Origin: Lethocerus indicus
Taxonomy: Eukaryota > Arthropoda > Insecta > Hemiptera > Belostomatidae
Assembly: GCA_019843655.1 (NCBI GenBank)
Contig: JACDQD010000002.1
Coordinates: forward strand, 7,822,585 to 7,886,584
DNA: 64,000 bases
Direction of reading: 5' to 3'
The translations under genes were made by a program, and so were the position numbers. Under the pieces are notes generated by a model, which was given only the letters and a program-made list of their open reading frames with translations, was not told where the DNA came from and ran no database searches. This document shows positions 34,756 to 48,300 of this stretch, piece by piece (the stretch's first letter is position 1; every line of letters starts with the position of its first letter).

Positions 34756-36345
34756 AAAGAAGTATGTAATTATTGAATTCATGGGTTTTATTTGCTTTCG
34801 ATTTGAATATCCGGATAGCTCTTCGTTTAGTTATTGCTGTTAGAGTATGCGACATGTCTCATTATTACTTTTTGGACTTATAAAGCGATATTTCTTTAAC
34901 ATAATAGTACCGAAGCAAACTCAATTCACTTAATGGTGGTACCTCAAAAGAAAATACCAAGTCCTGTAATTTCTATGAGAAATACTTACGAATTTCCTTT
35001 CTAATCATCCAACGACATTAAATTTTATTAGCTGAACATTTAGAAATTCTTTTGTCAGTGTAAATAGATAGAACAAGAACAAGGTACAGGTAGACACATA
35101 TATCATCATTAGGGAAACGTAAAATCTGCCTGACTGTGAATATTATTTACTTAACAGCAATATTTTATAAGTCTGCAACTGCTGTGTAGTAAAATGTGAA
35201 AATTTATATATGAGAGATATTTTAAGCTTAAGATCTTGGTAAGCATTTTTGTTTGGGGGAAAGCGTAAAGTTATTATTGGAGTTGGGGAAATCCTGAGGG
35301 AGGAATGGCTTCGAAGAAATACTGAAACTTCATTTAATATCAGGAGTCAAGTTAGTATCAAGGTTATCAGGAATATTGCGTGCTTACAATTTTCTACATA
35401 GTTAAATATTTAGAATTTGGTTTAGCATTCTATTCATTTAACGCATAACTTAGTAAAATACTATTATTGTACATTAATATTTACTGCTTCGAAGCCTTAT
35501 TCATTTCATAAATTTTGGTTAACATTTTAAATTATTCTATGTCCTTATATAATACGAATATATTACGATCGATATTTTTTCATAAACGTAGTTTTCATTC
35601 GTCACGAATACAGTGGTGTAATTCAGCCTGTTTCAAAGCTCGTTTAAAATTCCAAATTATTCATTGTTACATAATTTCACAGTGATAAGTCTGCCGTAAA
35701 CCGATTTTCAAGTAGTTTAACAATGCCTGAACCAAATTAACGTATGAGAATTAGGAAGACAATGATTATTCAGTACATTCTAAAGTGGTTGCGTACCGTT
35801 TCCATTCTAAGATTTAATATTCCCGTTTTATACGAATGTGACGCATGAGTTGGTTTTCGGAGGTAGGGAGAGTATCCAGGTAAAACATCGGGTAGATTCC
35901 CAAGGTGCGATGTTTTCAATCCGTGTCAAGGAAGGTTCCCCGACTGGAGGTCCTGACTTGGCTTTCACAAAGTTTCCTCTCGTGATGAGTTCCTGATGGT
36001 TCCCCGTCCAGAGCGCCACCTCTTTTCAAACTGCCTCGCCAAACATCTCCCTTCGGGCCTTTGTTCACTGCAAGAAGAGAAAGACGTAGCAAAATCGAAA
36101 ATGCGAAGAAAAAATATAATTCTGCCGGTTCCATTCCGCGAAGGGTTGCTATAGCGTCACATTTTCGGCGAGGTCTCGTATCATATTCGTATTTGCACCT
36201 GGGTCGCAGAATTGATGTTTAAGGGCCCTTGGAACTAATTTTCTGAATCGCTAACATAAGTGGGACATATAAATAAAATATGTTTCAAAAGTCATTTTAA
36301 ATTCCTGTTTGAGGGCGAGAGTTTCGAACATCTCGCTTTTTTCGT
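34756..36345 (+). other. AT-rich intron-like tract
   Basis: Mostly AT-rich, with no repeats or open frames of note up to 35.8 kb. Two overlapping minus-strand frames at 35828-36134 are unrecognised and look like chance. Confidence 0.4.
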
Positions 36346-36515
36346 CCTAGACCGGTTTCGGCTCCTCGTCATCGTCAGTAGCATACGGTCAGTAAATTAG
36401 CTGCCGTTACTAAACTACCACTGTTACTGAGGCCTGTGGTAACAGTTCAGTAGCACTCTAGACAGGATACGCATGTTCCTCGCCAATTTACTGACGGAAT
36501 GCTACTGATGATGGA
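36346..36515. mobile_element. Fold-back element, two arms
   Basis: The left arm (CTAGACCGGTTTCGGCTCC, then TCGTCATCGTCAGTAGCATA, then CGGTCAGTAAATTAGC) is mirrored by 36482-36514 (minus strand: CATCATCAGTAGCATTCCGT, CAGTAAATTGGC). The paired arms are about 33 bp. The spacer holds a smaller hairpin (ACTGTTAC facing GTAACAGT) around GAGGCCTGTG. No protein is encoded. Confidence 0.75.
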
Positions 36516-37728
36516 GAGAATCAATTATTTTTCAACTCCGACTCTTTTTTCGTAAACGGAATCTGTTAGTGGAGTATTCTTTAGAATATCCGATGGGCTA
36601 TTGATTACTACGAAACGGTGAAGAATTTATGATAGATTAAACAATAGGCTGCACAATTTTTTCTGATAAGAGATATGAGACGTGTCACACGCAGGCATGT
36701 AATAATGAAGATATTTCGAAGACCTATAATAAACGGAACTCTCCGAACAAGAAAGGTTATATATGGTTCAATTTATAATATACTGTTACAAATTTAGCTT
36801 GATTTATTGTTGTCGTTTATTCACCGATATAATGGCTGTCTATAGATATACTATGAATGATTGATTTCTCTGGATACCCAGGAAGTCAATTTAAGATCGC
36901 CTGTCCAGCGGAGAAAGCCTATTTTAACAGCTCTGTTAGAGGGATACGAAATTGGGAAGGGTATAATTGAGCTAAATGAACGTGGGATTAGCCGTTTTGC
37001 GTGTGCCCGTGTCTGTGCGTCGTGAACTGAATGAACGAATAAATTATTCATTAGTGATAAGAGGGGGAAGGTCAGTTCAGTCGGCAAATAGTCACGTTCG
37101 CTTCAAGAAGCTCCTTCCAGTGGCAGGGGCCCACAGTCATAGAGCGACTACCAATTCACTGCTAGTAGAACCTATTCCTCTCGAGAGAATATTATAATTT
37201 TTTGTTAAATCTTCTTCCTAGAAAAGAAATGATTTTCCACGATTCATTTTCACTAATTTTCGACGATGCTGCAAAATTTTGTTGCTGTATGCTCAATAAA
37301 TATGACCAAACACAGATAAGACGGGTGTTTTGAATTTATCTGAGATTTTATTGTCCGACTTTAACAAAGAGTTAGCAAGGAGAAGAGTTGTAGAGGGTGA
37401 ATTTTCAATGGCCGGTTGGTCGGTCGGTTTTACGCCTTCTTCACCCATCGCGTGTGTAGGCGACATCCATGGAGACTTACCGCCATTGAATTCGGTCCTA
37501 CTTAGGAGGATTAGACACGGCGAGCCAGGAAAGCTGTATACGCTAGATAAACCCGAGGCGGCCCATGTCCCGAGGGTGAAAACGATGGTTTGTTTAGGTT
37601 TTATATTTTCAGCTATAACGTATACCTAGACGTTACCAAAACATTTGTTCGATAATCGCATCATACCGATTAATTTCGAGGCGATGTCCCAAAATGGGCC
37701 TCACATTGATTATCGCTCTTGCGATATA
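36516..37728 (+). other. Intron-like tract, no gene seen
   Basis: Contains a 99-codon open frame (37330-37629) whose GDIHGD string recalls phosphoesterases; it is rejected as a gene (see rejected list). Confidence 0.4.
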
Positions 37729-37988
37729 CTGTTTCAATTCCCAGATTTTGACCTATGCTAGACTTGCTTCCGCTTTCCCCAATCGTCAATAGTGCTCCGT
37801 CTGTAAATTAATGAGTAACTTACCCATGTCCGATGAAGTATAGTCGCAGTGATAATCCCGATAGGATGCTTTATCGGCAACCAACATGGTTTACTGAGAA
37901 GCCGAAACCGGTCTAGGATTGGACTCATCAGCGATTGGGAACTGGAAATCGCAGGAATGATCATTTTCCAATCCCTCGATTGAAACAG
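37729..37988. mobile_element. Fold-back element, diverged two-ended copy
   Basis: The outer ends mirror each other: left CTGTTTCAAT, right ATTGAAACAG, 260 bp apart. Near the left end is CTAGACTTGCTTCCGCTTTC, then CAATCGTCAATAGTG. In opposite orientation on the right is CCTAGACCGGTTTCGGCTTC. Both match the family core, the left one more decayed. It is non-coding. Confidence 0.6.
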
Positions 37989-40900
37989 GTATTTTAAAAT
38001 GTAGGCAAATAAGAACTTCCGCCGTATAAAACTTTTCCTCGAACGAAACTCGAATTAACGAGATAATAAAGAAATGTACACTGAGACATTATGAAAATGA
38101 CCTCTATCTAATGAGTGTTGTTGGAGACGGAATATAATTTCTGCCTCCATTTCCGTGATAGAATTCGACGAGTCCCAATAATCGGGAAAGTTACATTGCA
38201 ATCTGACTTACATCTCTCTCGGTCTCTAATTCCCATTTTTATTGCTTTATTTATGAAAGCGTTTTGTGGTCGCCGCTTTATATCCCCATTTATGCGGTCG
38301 TGTAGTTGTTATTTCATCGCGCTGTTTGAAATTAATTTGGCGAATCGAACGCCAATGCTATTCCTTTTGTTTTACATCGGTAAATCATTGATGCTGCACG
38401 CGCGTGCTTAGTGTTCAATCACCGTATAGCTTTGTCCTCACATTAAAATTTGAATTGTGCTTCATTGAATCCTATAATCTGGAATAGAATTTATATTTTT
38501 CTCCTTCTTTCGATAACTCGGCCCATCCGGCTTAAATGAGTCCGCACCCCGCCAGCCTGTTCAACACTCCACGGTTTTCGATCTAGTCCTCATAATTTTA
38601 TGGGCCTGCTTCTTTAGCTCCCCGCTAGAATTTGGCGCCTTTCCAGATTAGTATGATTGGAAGGTTTTCCAATTATTTTATAATCCTCTATTTTCCGAAT
38701 ATGTCTCTTATTTTAACTACGGTCTTTCCGTCCCTAAGGTCCGTTCCTAAATCATTTCTTATTTATACGTGTCCAGTGTGGTCGCGTTCCATATATTAAC
38801 ACCGTCTCGAATACTGTGTTTAGGGAGCATAATAATTTTGTAATAGAGCAAATAATTTTCAAAACTCAAGCATCAAAATTAAATTTTATCCCGGAAAATA
38901 AACGCCGCGGATGTAAACACCTAGCGGCTGGGGGGAGACACGTTTTTCCAGTTACATCGGTAGGATGGCGTCTGTTGTAACGATGCGTCGTAAAAGAACA
39001 GAAATCGTTGTAGATGCAAAAATAATATCGCGCGAAGCTGGCGGTAAAAGGGAGACGTGGACGGTCGAACGAAAGAAATGAAAGGGAGAAAGCCTAAGTG
39101 CAAAAGAAGAAACCGAAAAATAAAACTCGCGAATTCAATTTTGCGAATGCTCGGGGTCCGCCCAACGCCAGCCAGCGCCGTTTTTGTTGACCCAGATACG
39201 ATATAAAACTGAGAGAGGTCAGATGGTAATATATCCGGCTATAACTTTATGAAGGCATAAAAAGAACGAAAACTGTAAAACGGGGCTACGGGAGGGTTTT
39301 ATTTCCGAGCATGAAAAGTGAAACGGATCAGAATTGAAAACAAGCAATACCTCTTTCAGTCGAAGGATGAATGGAGTTCTACAATATTGCTTGTTGTTTT
39401 GGAATGGGATGATGACCGGTAATCATCATTGACGTGTAAAAGTTCTTCCCATACGTAATTTCTGTGTTACGTTCTTTATTTTTGTGCGTATATGCTCCAG
39501 GTGATTCATGAATGAAACTCCTGTTCATTCGTATGGTGAACTCTTTATCTTGCTGAAGCATTTGATTCCTAACAAAAACTATTTATGTACTGCAAATAGC
39601 ATTGTTATAGTTTTAAAAAACGCTTTGTATATTAAGAAACGTTAAACCGAATTCATTTCTGAATCTTCTTTAGCAACAAAATATTTAGCTTAGAAGCTTT
39701 GTGAGAAGAAGATTTTGTAGCTATCCAATTTCCTGATCACCGACCTAAATGTTGTGTTGGACTCTTATCATAGATCCAATATTGGGCCTTCAATGGTTAT
39801 TAGACTGTTAATGCAAGTGGTGTATAAAAGTGTTTACAAATTTCGTGTACAAGAAAATTTCCAAATTAAATACTTTCCTCACCTGAGAAAGATACTGAAC
39901 AAAGATGTTATTAGGAAGGAAATTGCGTTTCCTGAGATGATCACAGTGTTTACTACAGTATTTTTCACCCATGAAAAATATTTACATCATTTGTTCAGAC
40001 TACCTTACTTCGCACGATTGCAATGTTTTCCATTTTATTAGTCAATATACAAATGAACAAAAAAATACTTTAGTAAATTAAATTCGACGGGTATTAATAG
40101 TTATATATTGATCGATCCCATTATAATATAAACATTTAGAAACGTTTGAAACATTTAATCGATAATTAAAGTAGTATTACTTGTATGTATTTATATGACT
40201 CACTTAGTATTTCTATGAATCACTTAGTACAAATTTAATTACATTTGAGAATACTGCTCCATTTTGCGAGGATCTATCACTGAACCCCTTTGTGTGTAGT
40301 GCCTGTGTAAACAAAGTAGGGAAAACGTAGTGAAAAAGCCGACATATAAAAAATAACAAGCGCTCAGAGAAAATTAATTTGCACGTTTTAAAATGGTGGC
40401 CAATGATGAATAGAGCTGGGAAATGACTGCGGGTTATTCAGTGTTCGGAGGCAAAAACAAGTTGCATTAGTAGGCCGGGTAGATTAAAGAGATATTTGTT
40501 TCTATTATCTTCCGCTCCAATTTGCCTAACTTTAGCTTGCACTGATCAGGCAATGCTTTTTATCCAATTTAAGCCCCAAGTAACAAGTTTGTAAGCGGAC
40601 CACTGTGCAGTAACACTAGAACACTTAAGTTCTTGGAGCGAGAACTTGAATTCATTAAGCGTTTAGAAGCTGGCAGGGGACAATTAACTTCGTAATTGCC
40701 ATTCATTTGTTTATTGGAAAATGAATTCCCGTTTCTATGTAAAGATAAAAATTCGGTTTCTTTTGTACATGATTTAATCGAACGAATATATTCCCTTGCG
40801 AAGGAAAAATTTAGCGGCTAAGCAACGTTTCATACAAAAATACAAGATTATCAAAATATAAAGTATAAATTATCACGGATTCAACCATACCTGATGGTTT

Positions 40901-43900
40901 TACACGGTATTTTATCGCTTTTATCGCTAGACTAGAATCTCTTGCTAAGATTAGGAGTGAAAAATGAAAAGTGATGTTTTGCAGTTTTTCAATATCAGAG
41001 TATACACTTTAGCCCACAAGATTTGTGGACTATCATTGAATTTTATCTATCCAGGACGAGTGGATTTATATAAAAAAGTAATTTCCTGCGGCAATTCAGT
41101 AATGTTTTTACAGAGTCTAACCTCTAGGTTGTAGAGTGGGGCCGGAGGCGAGAACGCAGACCGCTATTGGAACGGTTAAATGCTCGGGCCGAGAACTTGC
41201 CGCCATTAGGTGTTTAGAAACTACCATTAGCATGGCTCCCGGCTCCGATATTCCGCCTTAATGGGAGAGTTAACAGGAGATTTATTTATTCCGTCGCCGA
41301 AGGGAAAACAGTTCAATTCCTGACCGGCTAGTTCAAACGGTTATTACTATGGATATTTAATTAGAAAAGGATTCGAAAGTATATTAGCAAATAATATATC
41401 GGCTCGCATAAACCTGGATTACAGTTATTATTCTGCGTTTCAATTATTACACGAGATTGGAGCGAAGATAGTCCTTGAAAGCTTTTACGCTCCTGTATTT
41501 ACTCGTATCGACAGAATTCCATATTTTAATGCGAATTTCTCCGAACGTATTTTTGTCCAATAATGTTTATTGTTTTATCTTAATTCTCGGACAGACTCCT
41601 TTCGTAGCAGACCGAACGGAGAGGGAGAAAACGGCCAATGGCTCCTACTACCCATTCAGTAGGTCATACACCAGCCATCTTGACAGTCTACTATGATCAG
41701 CAGAATGAATTAATCCAACCGATGGTGATAGAATGAGATTTATTTGTACGACACTATGCAGTAGGGGAAAAGAACTCGGACATATAAAAAACCAGAAGTA
41801 TTCGGCAGCACATCTTAAAAAAAAAGAGGAGGGTCAAATATGTCCTATCTCGAAATTTTAATAAAAGAAATATCAGAGAGGAGATATGGAATATCGAGAT
41901 TCCAGTAGGCTTCCTGACAGTGGACCCGGTCGGACGGGACATCACGTTTTATTTGTCGCTCTCGGGCTGCTTATTAAGGATCGATTTTGAATTCTCATTA
42001 CAGCGACCGTATTTTATTTTACACCGTGATATAAAACCGGAACGGTTGCGGGGATAAGAAGGTCGCTCGGGAGGGCGACAGGGGTGATGGGGGGAGGCGG
42101 GGTGTTTGTGGCACAAATCGGCAGGTTATTGGCGCCACGTTTTTTACGTCGGTTCCAACTGTTACGTCGCGATAAAACCCAACCCGAGCCGGGCCCGAAT
42201 AAAGCAAAGCTCGCAGCCGCCCACAATCCACCGGCCCCCTGCGAATCTGTTCGCCGAATTTCATGCACCGTGGGCATTTTCCTCCCATTATATTCTGATA
42301 TTGTAACGGATTTTTTTCCCCATCGTTTTTTCCCCATATTGTTTTTAGAACAGGAATCGATGTTCGCGAATTCCGATTTCGCGTTTCTATTGTAAATTCG
42401 AACCTATCTATAAAATAATCCTTTAATTATTTCCCCGGATTAATCGAACTTTTTATCAAATTGATGGCAATAATCTCTGCTTGCCAATTTATGAAGATGA
42501 AAGAAAAAACTCGGGTCCGAAGAATCAGAATGGCACAGAAGAATCATATTCTAAGCGACACGATACCAGTCTTATATTACTGGCATTGTGAATTTTTTAA
42601 TTTGAGACGGGTCTATATCAGGACGAAAGAAGCAAAAGAGAGATGGAAAGAAATCGCAAGAGCAAAGAAGAGAGAAAATAAATCGGAGAACTTCCCTGGA
42701 GTAAAATCAGATGAAATTTCCATTATTGGTGTGGATTTTTTTGCATTTAATTGAAACAGCTGCACATTCCCATCTACTCTACCACGTGTTGATGGCATAG
42801 CCGCGCTGGCGTGGTGGCCGATTACAATCAGCAAATAAACCTCAGAATAATCGATTTTATATATGTATATAAATCGAAAACAAAATTAAAATTTTAATCC
42901 CTTATTGCATTGCACTATGGTGTTTTAATTAATTTCCCTTTTTCATTATTAACACTAGGACACTGTATGTACGTCTGTGTTTAATGAATACAGATATAGA
43001 GTGCTATAAGTGAAGTAGAGGCACAGAACAAGACTGGGAATAAGAGGACAAACGTAAGTTACAGAAAAGTCATTCCGAACGTAATTGCTTTTCTCGAGTA
43101 AATGAAATATTGTATTTCTCCCTTAATGCGACATTTTAATTTCAATTATACTATTAGCCACTTATTGCCCGGGAGGAGACGCGATTACCTCTAATTGAAA
43201 GTTGTTTCACCAGGGGAAATTGAAGACTTTCCGAAGGGAGAATTAATACGAGACCGGGCGGCAGGCTGTCTCTTAAGCGCCGCCGACATCATTTTAATTT
43301 ATAATACCCGGACTTAAAATAATTATCCTTAAAAACTTGTATCGCGAAACAGTCGGGCCCATTTTAAAACCTGCCAGTAAAGAGACGCCGCTAACTTAAT
43401 TGTAGCAAACAAAAACGGAAAGGAAGTAAATTAAAAATGTAGAAAAGCTGGGCGGCGGCGCTAAAATGAATAATAACGAGGAGCGTCTCATCTTGGCCAC
43501 GATAAAAGGAAGAGCAAAAACAATTTTCGCTCCAGTCCGCCTCCCGTTCCCGCTAATGCGATGGACGCTTTATTTAAAACACAACGCCCGCAACGTATAT
43601 ATTCTCAAGGCGGCCAGCGGTTTATAATTTATTAATTATTGACTGTAGATGTGTTTACTTTGCCAAATATGTGCTTAGGCGCCGTCGCCAAAACCGAATT
43701 CAAGCGGTGTTAATCATTTCGTACGTGCAGGCTGTATAACTTCCATCTCACAACAGGGCAGTCAAATAATTAAATTTGTAGGACTAAGCTATGACTAAGA
43801 TAATTAAATATTTTCAGTGTTTCTACGTATTCTTTATACCTAATGAGTGATAATTATTTATGGAAATAAGAACAATAAAATAATATTATTTCTTCGATAC

Positions 43901-45300
43901 TATTATTAAGTATTACGATATGTCAATATTTACTGAACGGAACTGTATTCAGAAAACGACGTCCGCCCTTTTCGTCGATTATCGATTAATCCATTGAATA
44001 AACTCAAGCATTTGATTATCGAGGAAGGGCTCGTTTTAAGCGAGCGAGGACAAAAAATGTTACTATCTGTTGGCATATAAAAAAACAGACTGTGGTAGAA
44101 GAATGGTCAGATTAATTAAACGAGCGGCCACCATTAAACAATATTGAACTCGAGTGCGTGCATTAGGAAAGAATGAGGGCTCATTTATGAAGTTAATGGT
44201 CTCTCTGTCCTAGTGTAGGGCGGAATAATGAGGGTATTAAAAGAACTTACAAGTCGCACACTGAGAATTTCAGTGGGTACTATAATTCAGAATAATAGGA
44301 CGAGCGCAGGTGGACTTCGGAACCTCAAGGGGGCCACAGATTACGTCAGCACAGGATTAATATGGGAATAAATACGAGTTCACGTTACCTGCATAAATTG
44401 TCACCGGGCCAGAAAACAATGGATTCCCTTTTCCGAAACTTTGTTTAAATTATTAATTCTGCGAATCCGTCTATCTCGATTGTATAACTATAGACACAAA
44501 TATATACGCATATCCGAGTAATATAATAATAAAAACAACTGCGTATAATTAGTGCCAACAGGAATTTCCGAAATATAGCAAGTTAATATTAAATATCAAA
44601 GTTTAATGTTGCGCTATATCCGATTAAAATATTGTTAAAACTGGGAGAGATATTCCACCCTTTTAGGTGATAAAAGTTATTTTACATGGTCGCTTTGCAC
44701 AAGTTACGATAATTAAATGTATTTTCCCGCTGCGTCTCATTTAAGCATTCCAATTCTTTTTTCACGCTCTACAGTATAATCAGACAACAGGATTTATTGC
44801 TTCCCGCTTCCGCGACTATTTTTTCAGATTATTTCTTATTTTGCAACTATGTACGCTCTGAAGGCACAGAAAATGGTTAATGATTTGTGGCCTTTATTTT
44901 ATTTCATAAGCACTCGGTTATAAAAAAAAAAGTGTAGAGAATATAGATCGAAGAACAGTTAGACCAGAAAGAAAAGTTCTACCCTCCTCTCCGTACAGTT
45001 CCGATTGTGCTCACACCAACTGTCACTACTTGTCCTCGTAGAAATAACTACCGACATGTCTAAACCGAGCCGCTATAATAGGCCCTATTGGTGGGACAAC
45101 TGATTGATAGCAAAACACCAGCAGGAATGTATAGTAATGGTTTATGGTTTACAATGATATTTCATTTCGTTCAGTGTTCCAGCGGGAGGTAATGCTGTCG
45201 GGCTAGTAAGTATACAGCAGCTGGAATTATACATTGTTCAAGTTAGTTCGATCTATAGATGCATACTGTTCTTGTTGCATTCTTCCGATATTCGGCTAAA
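37989..45300 (+). other. Intron-like tract with conserved-looking GC islets
   Basis: No supported gene. GC-rich islets lie at about 42.02-42.31 kb and 43.18-43.64 kb. The latter is rich in TAATTA/TTTAAT homeodomain-type cores set among GC segments. A 19-bp string TTATTTTTGTGCGTATATG at 39476-39494 also occurs at 31897-31915. The AT-rich stretch at 39.56-40.40 kb has one 95-codon frame without a family match. Confidence 0.4.
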
Positions 45301-48300
45301 CGACTACCGAGTGTGCGTGTATGTGTGGACAACTGTGGAGTAAATAAATTAACAAATGTAATAAATACATTTAAACGAAAAATAATTATACAACTCTAAA
45401 AGTTCATTCTATATAATAAGGCAGCTGAATGATTACTCCTGTGATGAGTTTGTTTGAAGAGGAATAATAAAGTGAGTATTAACATTGCTTTTACTATTTA
45501 TAACGACAATAAAATAATAATATTCGGTATTAAGGAAATAAGGGGCAGTTATTCGAAGAATTAGATCTCGTAATTTGCATTCTGGAATAAATTCTTGGAA
45601 AGCTCTTAAACATCATTAGGGGTTCATAAAGCATGAATGGAATACTTAAAACTGTGGCGAAACGGTGAAGAGGTTCAATCAAAAACAAGTTAGTAGGACT
45701 TTTGTGAAAGTTTCTTAGATTTAAGGAAGGCAGTGATAACTGCCACTTACAAACACCGGTTTGTCGTCGTTTTAATGTTGTTCTTTTACTCTTAAAACAA
45801 CTTATAAATATCAAATAAATGCGTCTCAGGTAATATCGTTTGTCGTTGAAATAGTATATCACCCTAGCCAATTTATAAGTGTTAATCCTCCGTCCTGTGT
45901 GATGGAAAAATAACATTAATTAACATATTAATATTTCAATATATGTTGTTAATTGTTTGATCACAGTGGCTTTTGTTGCCACAATATGTAACAAACCTTG
46001 GTATTTCTCTACTGTTATAAAAATGTATATCATGGCTGAATTTATACCAAAGTGCTCAAATTATGCGAAAATGTATAACAAAAATATAAATAATTCCGAA
46101 AATGGTGGTATGACAACACTGAAAGTTTCTGAACAGCGAATATATTCGTAACTGTCTCGCATGCTCTTGCACAATACATTGTTCTTATTCTGTGCACTGG
46201 CACTGCATGCGCACTGGGGCACAATGGGCACTGGCATCGTCAACGCATCTTAATCTATTGAGCATTTCCGAATATTATGTGTTCCCTTAAATTGATGCTG
46301 GATTGTTCAAAGTAGTCCTTCAGAAATTAATTATATGCTAATAACGTCGTATTATTATTATAATTAATCCCTTCCGTTAAAGGAACATTGAGGAAATAAT
46401 AAAGAGGCGGTGGGGGATGGGGAGTAACACAACACGTTATTGCGATTATTAATTATGAGCGAGGGGCGGAGGGGACTCCGAATTAAAAGAACTAAGGGCA
46501 AAATGTTGGTCCGCGGAGAACACTGGATTTTTAATTAAACTCCGACTTATAATAGGACCAATTCCCTTATTCCCTCTCTCTCTCACTCGCTCTCGCTCTT
46601 TTTCGTTGTGTGTATGTGTAACGACTCTGTTATTTAATACATAATAAAGGCAAAAACTGGGCGAGCGATAAAAGTGGCCATCTTTTTTAACATTCGGCTC
46701 ATTCCGCGGAGGTTTTGTCGAGAATCGAAGCTCAAATTGAGCCAATCCTCAAATTTACTGAGAATTTACAGACCAAAAATTCGTAGAAGCTAGACATATA
46801 ATGGCTGAATCGATGTAAGTTTGACAGGTCGTTTTGATAGGTATTAAACTTATGAAGTAAAATAGTCCCACGGCAAATAGTTTACATCCGTCTATATTCT
46901 CACTAGAGCAATCATCCTAACACGCTGTTTTAACGTAAGTTCAAATAATATTTAATAATAACATATATCTTAAACTCGCATTGTGGTTTCATGCTACAAT
47001 GAAATAGTAGTGAGAGTTAAAATCTTCAAGTTTACTAAGTCGCGGATTAAATGATCGATCGAAAGCAAATTGTGGTTTATTGAAATTGGGAATGGGACAG
47101 CTCTATGGGCGGTTGTCTGAACGTTATAGGGCCCCGGTACTGATTCCCCGCCATCCTTAAAGGTAAGCGCTACTGAATAATCTAAGTAATCTATATACCT
47201 CGGGGGAATAGGGCGGTGTTTGTTGGAGGCAGATACCTAGTTACAGTTTACTCAAGTTTCTGTCAAGTTTGATCGCTTTACGGGGGACGCCTTACAAACT
47301 TTACCGATCTTAACATTAGCCCGCAGCCGACGGGTTCGGGTTCCTTACGCAGAATGAATAAATTTTGCCGACGAGGCGATGAGACTTCATATCGTAGTGA
47401 CATTTCAATATTTTTTTTAAATAAAATAAACTTTAAACTGCGCCGAAATACGCGTTTAATGCAGTTTGCATTTATATGAACCGGCTTTGAACGCTCATGC
47501 CAGTGATATATTGTTGGCGCAATATATCTCTTGCGATAATGCAGTTCGATAACTGTCCACGTCCGTGACATACTACTCACTTCAATAGCGGATTCCCTTT
47601 GTTTCAATATCTCTATAACGCTTCAATTCTGTATCGAGCTCAAATATAAACTGACTAGAATTCAGAGAAGCCTCGACCCCCCACTGAATTAATCATTTGA
47701 ATCGAATAATATCGAAATTGGCTATAATTTATTCCAACCAGAAGTAGTAGATATTCTAGAAAAAACATTCTTATTCCTTGTTCATTTGCTAGCTCAGTTG
47801 ATCATTACCTACATTTGAATCTGTGTCGGAATTGACAGAAAAATTGATCACTATGGTGCAGTTGACGGGTAAAGTGAGATTTATTGTAAGTGAAAATCGC
47901 TGTGATTGTAATGCGTCTAAACTCGATAATGCAGGCGCACTATACCCTGATAATGCTCTGTCCTCAACTGGCATGCAATTGACCGTCATAAATTTACAAA
48001 CCCCTCCGAAGGAAATAATCTATTTCATCCAATCACAAGAATCATCACCAGTGGGCCTCCGCATTTAGACACTGACTCAGACATCTCTTGCTTAGGCCGC
48101 CGCGGTATCAGAACGTTCTGTTGTTTCTCTTTAGAATATTGTATCTACACCAGTTCGACCTCTTTGAATTACACTTAAAATTAATCTTATAAGTCGGTAG
48201 TGTGACGGAGGGTTTTCAAAAAAAATGTTTCCATTTAAATACGCCAATAAAAAAACTCAATGCAGCCTGTTATTCCGAAATGATTGATGGGAACTTGGTG

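Noticed and set aside
37330..37629. 99-codon open frame containing GDIHGD, reminiscent of Ser/Thr phosphatases
   Set aside because: The other phosphatase motifs (such as GDxVDRG and GNHE) are absent, and the frame begins with a non-ATG codon; most likely coincidence.
39754..40041. 95-codon plus-strand open frame
   Set aside because: Begins with a non-ATG codon, no family recognised, no exon borders.
45530..45916. 128-codon minus-strand open frame in an AT-rich stretch
   Set aside because: Rich in Arg, Phe, Ser and Leu, no motif, no terminal repeats found around it; a decayed mobile-element ORF is possible but not supportable.
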